Positions 26,311 to 34,800 of a stretch of 64,000 nucleotides of DNA are shown in pieces. The position numbers were made by a program, and so were the translations under genes. Positions within the stretch are counted from its first letter, which is position 1. Every line of letters begins with the position of its first letter. This DNA comes from SHZI01 sp040080965. GTDB taxonomy: Bacteria; Pseudomonadota; Gammaproteobacteria; Steroidobacterales; GCA-2729495. Location: NCBI GenBank assembly GCA_040080965.1, contig JBEBHH010000008.1, positions 1-64,000 of the forward strand, given 5' to 3'. Under the pieces are notes generated by a model. The model was not told the origin of the DNA, did no database searches, and saw nothing but the letters and a program-made list of their open reading frames with translations.

Positions 26311-26350
26311 CTGACAGATTCCTGACAGTCTCTTGAAGCTTTAATGACAG
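26311..26350 (-). promoter_or_regulatory. Strong Pho-box array upstream of PAP2 gene
   Basis: On the minus strand CTGTCAT, GCTTCAA, CTGTCAG and CTGTCAG start exactly 11 bp apart. One half-site matches CTGTCAY at 7 of 7 positions and two at 6 of 7. Ten bases after the last unit comes GATGAT (26295-26300), four of six against TATAAT, which is the usual spacing between a Pho box and -10. The array ends about 51 bp before the ATG. It is the clearest regulatory site in the window. Confidence 0.75.
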
Positions 26351-26376
26351 CGTGCAGGTTATTGATTTATATGCCG

Positions 26377-26430
26377 GTAGGAGCGCCTTTAGGCGCGATA
26401 GATCCGGGTCGCACCTGGACGCGCTCCTAC
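26377..26430. repeat. Degenerate GTAG-palindrome
   Basis: Starts GTAGGAGCGCCTTTAGGCGCG and ends GCGCTCCTAC, with an eroded centre. The right end (CTA 26427-26429) is the stop codon of the coiled-coil protein gene. It marks the end of the exbB-exbD-tonB-porin operon. Confidence 0.75.
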
Positions 26431-27071
26431 GGGCCCGCCGGACCTGCCACGTCGGCGGCCGGCACCTGCAGCCCATCGATCTTCTGCCGGTACACTTCGA
26501 CTGCGTTCTCCACCTCGATCCGCTTCAGCCCGGTGAACGGCTCCGCCTGCGCCAGGGCGCCGAAGCAACCCTTCTTCTCGTAGCGGTCCAGCGCCTCGTT
26601 GGCGATGCCCGCCAGCTGCACGTTCTTCTGGGCGCAGACCTTGAAGCCCTGCCCGTCCGCCGCGGCCTGGCGGGCGAGGTCGTTGCGCTCCGTCTCGACC
26701 TTGCGCAGCTGCTCGGCAAGTTCCTTGTACTTGCCGACGATCTCGTTGAGGCGCGACTCGGTGGCCTCGAGGCGGGAACTCGCGGACTTGCTGCCCGCCT
26801 CGGCCCGGGTCACCTTGCTTTCCGCAGTTCCGGCGCGCCGGCTAAGCGATTCCTTTTCCGTTGCGAATGCCTTGGCATCCTTCTCGAGCTTGGCCAGCTG
26901 CTCCTTGAGCCGCGCGTTCTCCGACTGCAGTGCCGTGCGCTCGCTGGCCAGCTGTTGCACCTGCTGCTGCAGGCGGGCACTGGCGTCGCCCGAAGAACGG
27001 CGCGCCTCCTGCGCGGTGGAAGCCGTCGAAGCCAGCGCCACCAGAACGAACATTGCGAACCTTGCAGTCAT
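26427..27071 (-). CDS. Secreted coiled-coil protein
   Basis: 214 residues. Signal peptide (MTARFAMFVLVALASTASTAQ) followed by a long heptad-rich coiled coil (about 30-140: LQQQVQQLASERTALQSENA onward) and a small C-terminal region with two Cys (KVCAQK and KKGCFGAL). I do not recognise a named family. It is the last gene of the operon after the second porin (8-nt gap) and probably sits in the periplasm, perhaps bridging TonB or the porin; that is inference from context. Confidence 0.75.
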   Translation of the reverse strand: MTARFAMFVLVALASTASTAQEARRSSGDASARLQQQVQQLASERTALQSENARLKEQLAKLEKDAKAFATEKESLSRRAGTAESKVTRAEAGSKSASSRLEATESRLNEIVGKYKELAEQLRKVETERNDLARQAAADGQGFKVCAQKNVQLAGIANEALDRYEKKGCFGALAQAEPFTGLKRIEVENAVEVYRQKIDGLQVPAADVAGPAGP

Positions 27072-27079
27072 ACCGGTAC

Positions 27080-28759
27080 TCAGAACCTGCCGTTGAGGTC
27101 GAGCTGGAGCACGTCGACGCCGAGAAACGGGCCATCGATCTCGTCCGCGGACAGGTAACGCAGGCGGGCCCAGGTGTTGTTCGTGAGGCCCAGCTCGCCG
27201 CCGATGATATAGCCCTCCGCGTCAGTCCCGCCCCGGTGGATGTCCGAGTCCGTGAAGGCATCGAGGACCGCGTCACGCTCGGCGTAGTGGTAGGCAACGA
27301 AAGCGCGCCATGCCAGGGGCCGGGCAATGTCCGGGTTCCCGACCCGGAACTCAAGCCGGTAGGCATCAGCCTTCTCAATGGGGCAGATTTCGGTGGGACC
27401 ACCAGGCTCGGGATTTGTTATCGGCGTGCAGCCGCCCACGCGCTGGAAGACTTCGCCGTAGTCGTAGCCGACGTTTGAAGCGTAGTTGGCCGAGATATCA
27501 AGCACGAGGTCCGGCTGCAAGGTCCACGTAGCCACTGCGCTCACATCCAGAATGTTGAAATCAGCCGCCAGGGCGTACAACTCCGTGTCCGGATCCGTGT
27601 CGTTCCGGATGTCGAAGTAGGTATTGCCCTTCTGGACAAACTCCGGCGCCGTGTAGTCAAGCGCGGTGCTGTTCAGTGTGTTCGTCTTGCCCACGATGTT
27701 CTGGTAATCGTGGTAGGCGGCAGCCAGGCTGAGCCGCAGTTCCGGCAGCGGATCGAATTCGTAACCCAGCTGTGCCGAAAGAAGCCACTTGTCATCCTGG
27801 GTCAGCTCGATTTCCTGCACCGGGTAGGCACCCGTCGTAACGAACAGGCCCCGGGCTTGCCGGGCCTCACCGGGTAACTGGGGATTATTCCAGGCGTACT
27901 GCAGGGTGAAGCCGTTGAAGCGCACGTCGTTGTCCCAGACGAGCTCCGTGGACTGATACGGGTTCGGCGTGCGGCCCGCCCAGAACTGGACCTGGTGGTT
28001 GCGGGCCGTCGGCGAGGTCCCCAGGCGGAGATAGGCCTCCTCCAGCAGCAGGGGGAAAGTACGGTCGAAATCGCCGAGGGCCTGGTTGCGGGTCACCGGA
28101 CTGCTCTGGTTGCCGGTGCCAAAGCGGATGGACGCCAGCGCGTTCTCGGCCAGGTCGAACTGGGCACCGAAATTCATCTTCAGCTGGTAACGGATCTGAT
28201 CCTCGGTAGTGTTGAAGAATGCGTCCGTCCCGGCCGGCGCCTGACCTCCGGCGTCATTGATAGCCTGGAAGTCCTTGTAGGTGAACGGCTGGTTGCTGTC
28301 CGCATAGGCCGTGTACTCACCTCGTACGCGGATATCGCCGGACCAGCGGGCGTTCCGCACCCAGGAGGGCAGTGCGGCGGGCACACCCCAGCCCTCTTCC
28401 ACCGCCGCCTTCTTCACATCGGCGACGACGGCGGCCTGCACGTCCTGCTTCACCTGCGCCGTGATCTCGTCCTGCACGACCCGCGGCACGTAGGTGACGC
28501 GGACGTCGCCGGGACCGGCTGCGTCGGTGGACGCCCGCGCCGTGGCCTCGGCATTCGCCTTGCTCTGGGCGTCGGCGACCAGCCTCTCGGCCGACTCCTT
28601 CGAGATCAGACCCTGCTTCACCATGGCGTCAAGCAGGTTTACGACCGTGTTGCGCAGGACCGCCATGTCCGAGCCGGCGGCCTCCTGGGCGACCGCGTTA
28701 AGGCTGGCGGCCGAGAGCAGGATTGCCGAAGCGGCGATTAGCTTGGTTCTCAGGATCAT
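27080..28759 (-). CDS. Putative outer-membrane porin, long form
   Basis: 559 residues with a signal peptide (about 1-25), a helical N-terminal region (LLDAMVKQGLISKESAERLVADAQ), then a beta-barrel with alternating aromatic strands ending in QLDLNGRF. It is paralogous to the porin at 14333-15583: the segment FTDSDIHRGGTDAEGYIIGG lines up with LTDSDFGGGGTDNKGHVLRG there. It lies 39 nt after tonB and 8 nt before the coiled-coil gene in the exbB operon. As it has no plug domain or TonB box that I can see, it is not a TonB-dependent receptor in the classical sense, yet it is encoded with TonB. Confidence 0.82.
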   Translation of the reverse strand: MILRTKLIAASAILLSAASLNAVAQEAAGSDMAVLRNTVVNLLDAMVKQGLISKESAERLVADAQSKANAEATARASTDAAGPGDVRVTYVPRVVQDEITAQVKQDVQAAVVADVKKAAVEEGWGVPAALPSWVRNARWSGDIRVRGEYTAYADSNQPFTYKDFQAINDAGGQAPAGTDAFFNTTEDQIRYQLKMNFGAQFDLAENALASIRFGTGNQSSPVTRNQALGDFDRTFPLLLEEAYLRLGTSPTARNHQVQFWAGRTPNPYQSTELVWDNDVRFNGFTLQYAWNNPQLPGEARQARGLFVTTGAYPVQEIELTQDDKWLLSAQLGYEFDPLPELRLSLAAAYHDYQNIVGKTNTLNSTALDYTAPEFVQKGNTYFDIRNDTDPDTELYALAADFNILDVSAVATWTLQPDLVLDISANYASNVGYDYGEVFQRVGGCTPITNPEPGGPTEICPIEKADAYRLEFRVGNPDIARPLAWRAFVAYHYAERDAVLDAFTDSDIHRGGTDAEGYIIGGELGLTNNTWARLRYLSADEIDGPFLGVDVLQLDLNGRF

Positions 28760-28798
28760 GTGGAGTCCGGGTTGGGTATGCGGGTTGAATGAATGGGT

Positions 28799-29488
28799 TC
28801 AGATACGGCTGACGATCCGCAGCCGCACGGGCTGGGGAAGCCCGGCAGGCGGCATTTCCGACACGCGGTCCAGCGACTCGAGCGCCGCAACCAGGTCACG
28901 GTCCAGCCTGGCGTCGCCCGTCGAGGTCACGACCTTGAACTTCTGGATGCGCCCGTCGGGGGCGAGCCAGAGACGGACCACCACGGAGTACCGTTCGCGG
29001 CGGAGGTCACGGATCTCCGCCAGCTTGTCGATCAGGTCGCTCTTCAGGATCTGGCCGTACCAGCTGTACTGGTCGCTGCTGCCGGCGCCGAGCAGGTCGC
29101 GGCTGCCCTTGCGGCCGAGCAGGCCGAAGCCGTCGGCGCCCGCCACGCCCTCCGCGTCCAGGCCCAGCTGGTCGCCTGCCGGGGGCTGCTCCGCGTCCGC
29201 CTGTTCCGGCTCCGGTTCCTCCGGTTCAGGCACATCCACTTCCTCGGGCTCCGGCGGTGGCGGCGGCGGAGTGGGCGGCGGCGGTGGCGGCCGGATGATC
29301 TGCACCTGCTGGATCAGCTTCTTCGAGGGTTTGCCGGAGTCGTCCATGCCGCTGACCACCAGCCAGCCCACGACACCGACGAGGCCGATCACGACCAGCG
29401 AGATGACGGCGATGGGCAGGTAGCCACGCAGGCTGCCGGCCTTCTTCCCGGAAGCCGGTTGCCGCCCGTCCTGTCCGCGCTCAGCCAT
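28799..29488 (-). CDS. TonB-family energy transducer
   Basis: 229 residues. One membrane anchor (about 24-46: YLPIAVISLVVIGLVGVVGW), a proline-rich span (PPPPPPTPPPPPPEPEE) with acidic repeats, then a C-terminal TonB domain (ILKSDLIDKLAEIRDLRRERYSV onward, ending PVRLRIVSRI). It would transmit proton-motive energy from the ExbB-ExbD complex to an outer-membrane partner. Order exbB, exbD, tonB with 10- and 6-nt gaps shows one complex. The cognate outer-membrane partner is not obvious; the porin next door is the candidate. Confidence 0.9.
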   Translation of the reverse strand: MAERGQDGRQPASGKKAGSLRGYLPIAVISLVVIGLVGVVGWLVVSGMDDSGKPSKKLIQQVQIIRPPPPPPTPPPPPPEPEEVDVPEPEEPEPEQADAEQPPAGDQLGLDAEGVAGADGFGLLGRKGSRDLLGAGSSDQYSWYGQILKSDLIDKLAEIRDLRRERYSVVVRLWLAPDGRIQKFKVVTSTGDARLDRDLVAALESLDRVSEMPPAGLPQPVRLRIVSRI

Positions 29489-29494
29489 GGCCGG

Positions 29495-29902
29495 CTATTT
29501 CACGACCCGCTGGGTCACGAGGCCCAGCTGGGTGATCTCGAGCCGCCCCATCAGGTCGAGCACGTCCACCACCCGCTGGTACGAGATCGTGGAGTCGGCC
29601 TTCACGATCACCGGGAGGTCGGGATCGGCGGCGCGGTACTGGCGCAGGAGGCTCTCCAGCTCCGAGAGACTGACCGGGTACGTATCGAGATAGATGGTGC
29701 CGTCGGCCGTGATCGACACCGCCTTGGTCTTGGGCTCGGCAAGACTCGGCGCCGCGCTGGCCTTGGGGAGGTCCACCTTGATGCCCTGCACGGTGGCGGT
29801 CGTCAGGATGATGAAGATGACCAGCAGCACGTAGGCGAGGTCGAGCATCGGCACCACGTTGACCTCGTCGTACAGTTCGCCTTCTTCCTGGATCTCGGCC
29901 AT
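29495..29902 (-). CDS. exbD: Biopolymer transport protein ExbD
   Basis: 135 residues from the ATG at 29902. Single membrane segment NVVPMLDLAYVLLVIFIILTT with the essential Asp (MLDLAYVLL), then a periplasmic domain (DLPKASAAP, ISITADGTIYLD-like strand, VIVKADSTISYQRVVDVLDLMG). Together with ExbB it forms the proton channel that drives TonB. It starts 10 nt after the exbB stop. Confidence 0.93.
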   Translation of the reverse strand: MAEIQEEGELYDEVNVVPMLDLAYVLLVIFIILTTATVQGIKVDLPKASAAPSLAEPKTKAVSITADGTIYLDTYPVSLSELESLLRQYRAADPDLPVIVKADSTISYQRVVDVLDLMGRLEITQLGLVTQRVVK

Positions 29903-29912
29903 CGTGCATCCC

Positions 29913-31754
29913 TCAGCTGTAGCGCTCGGCGAGCTTGGTGACGAACTCGTCGATGAACACGCGGTTGTCCGCCACCACTTCCTTGATCTGGGACGCCAGC
30001 CAGTTGTAGCCAAACAGCGCGGGGATCGCGACCGCGAGGCCCGCGACCGTGGCGGCGAGGGCGGCCGCGATGCCGGGCGCAATCGAGTTCACGTTCACGT
30101 CACCGGTGGCCGCAATCACGGCGAAGGTGATCATCACGCCGACCACCGTGCCGAGCAGCCCGAGGAAGGGCCCTCCGGCGATCGCCAGCGTCAGCAGCAC
30201 CATCTGGCTGTTGAGCTTCTGGGTCTCGCGGACGTTGGTGGCGTCGATCGTGGCGCGGATGGCGTCCAGCGCCTGGGAACTCAGGGTTTCCGCGCGGGCC
30301 GCGCCTGCGCTGGAGGCAAAGCGCAGCTGCACCTGCTGGATGCCTGCGTGGTACAGGTGGTAGATCGTCGAACTCTGGTAGTGATCGTGGGAACCGGAGA
30401 GCGCCTGCAGCACGTTGTGCTCCTCGGCGACCGGGTCATCCTCGGCATCCAGGCTCGCAAGGTTTCCCGTGCTGACTTTCCTGAAGTCGGCGAGGAAGGC
30501 CAGGTTGTCCTTCTTCACCCGGCGCACCGTCAGCACCTTCGTGATCATGATGATCCAGCTGCCGATGAACATCAGGACCAGGACGGCGATGACGACCCAG
30601 CCATCGAGGGTCACGTTCTGGAGGGTGATGAGGAAATAGGACGGCTCGCCGCCGGATTCCTTCGCGGTGTCCTCGCCGTAGCGGACCAGCTTGTCTTCCT
30701 GGCCCTGGTTGGCGAACTGGGCCTTGATCCAGTCGGGCGAGCGCGCCGCATTGGCGATGGTCAGCTCGTCGAGCTGGCCCGTGAAGAAGCTGCCACCCGC
30801 GGCACTGGCGCCAACGGTGAGCGTGCCGCCGGTCTCGGCGAACTGGGAATCGATGCCGGAAACCTCGCGGCCATCCAGGTACAGGGCCACTCGGTTCGTG
30901 CTGATCACCGCGGTAACCAGGCCCCAGCTGCCGGGCAGGAGCGAGGCAGCCCGCTCCGTCTCCACCGCCGCAACGCCATCATTCACCCTGACGTAGGGCG
31001 CGAGGCCGTCGATACCCAGGCGGACGAAGGGGCCCGCGGGATCGGCAAGTTCCACGAGCACGGCGTCGGACTGGGGCGACTCGGGGATGTTCACCCAGAC
31101 CGAGATCGTGAGGCCACGGTCCGGAAGAAGGCGAACCGTCGAGGAGCCGGCGAGCTTCAGGCTCTCCGCGCCGTCGAAACGGACCCCGGCGCCGATCACG
31201 GAGCCGGGGTTGGCTACCGCGGTGGCCTCGGCCGGCTGGTTGGCATAGCTGGTCGCGTCCTTTACCGGCAGGCTGGCGAAATGCCACGCCAGCACCTGAT
31301 TGACGTCGTAGGTAGCGCCCGGATCCGATGCGGCCGGCGCGTCGGGATTGCCGTAGTACATGTAGATCGTGTCGCTGGTCCCGGGCGCCAGCACCGGCAC
31401 CTTCACCCAGATGAAGGCCATGCCGCTCGTGGCATCCCAGGACTCGACGTGGAAGGCCAGGGGCGTCTTGTCGTCGCCGGCGATGAAGCGGACGTCAGCG
31501 CCGTCCGGCCTGGCGTCAGCGAAATACCCGAAATTACCGATGTGCAGCCGGACGAGGACCGCCGTCTCCTCGATGCTCGCGGCAGTCCCGGCGCCAGCAC
31601 CGGTGGCATCGAGCGTGAGTGGCTTGCGGAATGCCCAGCCCTCATCCCACCAGGCCCAGGCTGAGTGTGGAATGACCAGGGCAAGGATGACGGCAAGGGC
31701 AATTCGGCGGATCAAGATTCTGCTCCGGGGATGGGCAAAAACGGGGACGTTCAT
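29913..31754 (-). CDS. ExbB/TolQ/MotA proton channel fused to DUF2341 and LamG-like domains
   Basis: 613 residues, far longer than ExbB (about 240). Signal peptide (about 14-34), then a DUF2341-type domain (WWDEGWAFRKPLTLDATG, FIWVKVPVLAPGTSDTIYMYYGNPDA, about 35-150), a concanavalin/LamG-like domain (about 190-345: LTISVWVNIPE, VALYLDGREV, GQLDELTIANAARSPDWI), a membrane helix (about 385-408), a cytoplasmic loop, and the ExbB channel core (GGPFLGLLGTVVGVMITFAVIA and AAALAATVAGLAVAIPALFGYN). The extracytoplasmic part looks like a carbohydrate- or protein-binding sensor attached to the motor. The ATG is at 31754. A TTG at 31715 with GGAG seven nt upstream would give a cleaner signal peptide and fits the promoter better. 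Confidence 0.88.
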   Translation of the reverse strand: MNVPVFAHPRSRILIRRIALAVILALVIPHSAWAWWDEGWAFRKPLTLDATGAGAGTAASIEETAVLVRLHIGNFGYFADARPDGADVRFIAGDDKTPLAFHVESWDATSGMAFIWVKVPVLAPGTSDTIYMYYGNPDAPAASDPGATYDVNQVLAWHFASLPVKDATSYANQPAEATAVANPGSVIGAGVRFDGAESLKLAGSSTVRLLPDRGLTISVWVNIPESPQSDAVLVELADPAGPFVRLGIDGLAPYVRVNDGVAAVETERAASLLPGSWGLVTAVISTNRVALYLDGREVSGIDSQFAETGGTLTVGASAAGGSFFTGQLDELTIANAARSPDWIKAQFANQGQEDKLVRYGEDTAKESGGEPSYFLITLQNVTLDGWVVIAVLVLMFIGSWIIMITKVLTVRRVKKDNLAFLADFRKVSTGNLASLDAEDDPVAEEHNVLQALSGSHDHYQSSTIYHLYHAGIQQVQLRFASSAGAARAETLSSQALDAIRATIDATNVRETQKLNSQMVLLTLAIAGGPFLGLLGTVVGVMITFAVIAATGDVNVNSIAPGIAAALAATVAGLAVAIPALFGYNWLASQIKEVVADNRVFIDEFVTKLAERYS

Positions 31755-31768
31755 TCCAGCGGCACAGT

Positions 31769-31808
31769 AGGAACGTTGCGTGACAGGAACGTTACGATCC
31801 TGTGACGG
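31769..31808 (-). promoter_or_regulatory. Pho-box array upstream of exbB-exbD-tonB-porin operon
   Basis: On the minus strand CCGTCAC, TCGTAAC, CTGTCAC and CGTTCCT start exactly 11 bp apart. The third is a perfect half-site and the first matches 6 of 7. Ten bases after CTGTCAC is TACTGT (31764-31769), a weak -10 with T, A and final T conserved. It occupies most of the 78-bp gap between tpsA and exbB, so the operon has its own promoter. Confidence 0.65.
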
Positions 31809-31832
31809 CGGCCTTGCAGTCCACGCACGCGA

Positions 31833-34800
31833 CTACAGCTGACGGCGCTTGTCGTCCTCGTCGTCCTCGTCGTCATTGCCGTCCCCAAAGCCCTCGATGA
31901 AGACTTCCAGCCAGCCGAGGGCCTCGTCGGCCAGGGATGCGTCCGGATCACCCTCCGCATCGGACACGGCTGCAGCTTCGGCGGCATTCGCCACGCTGGA
32001 GCTGAGACTGGACACGCCGGTCAGCCCCGCCGCGGCGCCCGAATCCGTCGGCACGCCGGCGGAGATGCCGCCGACCTGGATGTTGTCGAGGCCGACGACC
32101 TGCGGGGCGGCGATGTTCAGGTTGCCCGCGGCACCGATGCCGGCATCGCCCGCGTTCACCACGCCCGTCGGGGCCACGAGGTCCACGTCGCCGGGCTCGA
32201 TGTCCTCGCTGGTGAGGATGCCGCGGATGCCGCTGCCCGCGATGGCGTCGGAGAACGCGACTGTCACCTGACCGTTGGCGTCCACGCGGATAACGGGCGG
32301 CGGCGCCGAGATTGATGACTTCGAGCCGCGGCCCGCATCGATGTCGCCATTGCTCGACCAGATCAGGATGTCGCCACCCGCCAGGGTGAAGATCCGTGAC
32401 TGGTTCACGAGCACGTCGCCGTCGGAGAAGATCTGCACCCGGCCCGCCCCCTGGGCCACGATGCCCAGGTCGGATGGCTGCTTGGTGACGGGCAGGTTGG
32501 CGGGCGGCTGGGCAAGGCCCACGTTCAGGAGGCCGCCGGGCGCCAGCAGGCTGATGTCGCCGCCCGCGAGCGTATAGAGGCGGCTGAAGAGCAGACTGAT
32601 GTCGCCGGCAAAGGGCTCGTCCACCGGGAACAGGGTGGCAACCGCGGTCTCACCCCGGTCGAACCCGAAGTCCCCGCGGGGCAGGTTGGCGAGCCGGCCG
32701 GAATCCCGCAGTTCCCGGAAGTAGAACTCCTGGATCAGCGGCCGCTGCTTCTCCGTGTCGAGCAGCTGGTAGTCCGCCACGGCCGTGGTCGGCGTCAGAT
32801 CGCTGCGGCCGGTGATCGTGCTGGTATAGGCCACCAGCGAATCCACCAGATCGACGAAGCTTAAGAAGGTAATCTGCTGGTCCGGCTCCAGCGTCGCCAG
32901 GTAGGCCTGCCGGTCCTCGGTGTCGAGATCCGCGTAGGCCGCCCAGACGTTGTCGGGCGTCAGGTCAGTGCGCTCCGTGACTCCCGCCACATAGTCAATG
33001 AGGCTGGTCCCGCCCGCAGGGCCTTCCAGGTAGCGCTCGAATTCCTCGCTGTACTGCTCATCCCAGTACTTCGTGTTGAAGGCGGCATAGTCCGGCTCGC
33101 CACCGAGACCGGTCCAGACGTCGAGGGCGGCGCCGCCGGCCGGCAGCTGCGGGTTCGCTGTGTTGCCGATCGTGGTGATGCCGCGGGAGAAGCCGAGGCT
33201 GACGTTGCGGCCGGCCAGCACCTGGAGCCGGCCCGGGCCACCCAGCTCGATGCGGTTACCCGACGAATTCCTGGGATTGTCCCGGGCATTGAGATCGATG
33301 TCCCTCCCCGCCTGGATGAGGCTGATCTGGGCCGCACTGGTGTTCTGGCCCGAGATGGACAGGTCGCGGATGTCGCCGCCGGCGATGGCGCGGAAGTGCT
33401 TGGCGAACTGCCAGGCGCCGCCGAGGATGTCGCCGGCGGCCGCAATCAGCAGGGCTGGCAGGTCGTCGCCAGTGTGGATCGCGGCATCGGAGGGCAGGGA
33501 AACCGCCGCGAGCAGCTGGCCCGCGCCGGCCGGGCGGGCCGCCGTTGGCAGTGCGGCGGGATCCGTATCCGACATGAGCAGCGGAACGCTTCGATCCGTG
33601 GCCCGGACCGATCCAGCGGCGATGATCTCGGCCTGGCCCTGCGGCGAGGGCAGCAGTCGGACTTCGCGCACCAGCTCGACATCCCCGCTGGCGGCGCGGG
33701 CGCGCAAGGTTGGAGCGGCGACGCCAAACGCCGTTATCAGGCTGGCGAAATCGCCGCCCACGTTCAGCCCGAAGGCATCCAGGTCATTCAGCAGCCGCAA
33801 GTGGCCGCCGACCGAGGTGAGTTCCAGGGCGTCGTCGGGTTGCCAGGTGTAGAAGTACACCGACGAGGGGTTGACCGAGGGAATGACGGTGGGATTCACG
33901 ATCGCGCCCACGTCCAGGTCCTTGCGGGCCGAGACCGACAGGGTCCCGGCCCCGGCAGCCAGCGTCACGCCCAGCTCCGAAAAGTCGGCCGTGGTGCCGA
34001 GACCGACGGAGCGGCCGGCGGCGAGGCTGCCGTCCCCCTCCCAGATCGAGTAGGTACCGCCCAGCAGGTCACGTCCTGCCGCCACACGCAGGCTGCCGCC
34101 ACCCCAGGTGTCGAAGGTGCCTGGCGCCGTGGGCACATCGCCGCTGGTGGTGGCGACGGTGGCCGACAGGTTGAGGATGTCCCGGCCGGCGGTCACATCG
34201 ACTGTGCCTCCGGCGAGTGCGGCCACGCCCTGCCGGAATCGGCCGTAGTCGATGGCCCACTGGGCGCGCCCGCCGCTGCCCAGGTTGCGCACGTTCCAGC
34301 CACTGAGCACCTGGCCCGGCAATGTCGCAGTGATATCGCGGCCGGCAGCGAGTGTGATGTCGCCTCCATCCCGCGACCAGTTCGCGCGGAACGTGCCGAC
34401 GTTGACCGCCTGGCGCGCGGCGATGCCTGCCGTGTAGATCGAGCTCGTCGCCCCGCCAAGGATCAGGTCGTTCGCCGCCACGAGCCGGATATCCCCGGTG
34501 CCCGTGCGGATCAGCAGGCCGTCACCCAGCTCCAGCGACCCGGTTTCCGGCGCGTCGAGCAGCCGGCCGCGTGCGCCACCCGGCAGTACGCTGGCCAGGT
34601 CGGCGCCAGCCACCAGGTCGTAGGACCAGGATTCGCCGTCGAGCTGGCTCAGGATCGTCCCTGCCTGGACGAAGCCGTCGGAAAGGTTGCCCTGGAGCGT
34701 CAGGTTGCCCGGCGCGCGCAACGAGAGGTAGCCGGGCTGGCCGTCCCAGCGCCAATCGGCCAGGTCCCAGGTATCGGCCAGCACCAGATCGTTGCCAGCG

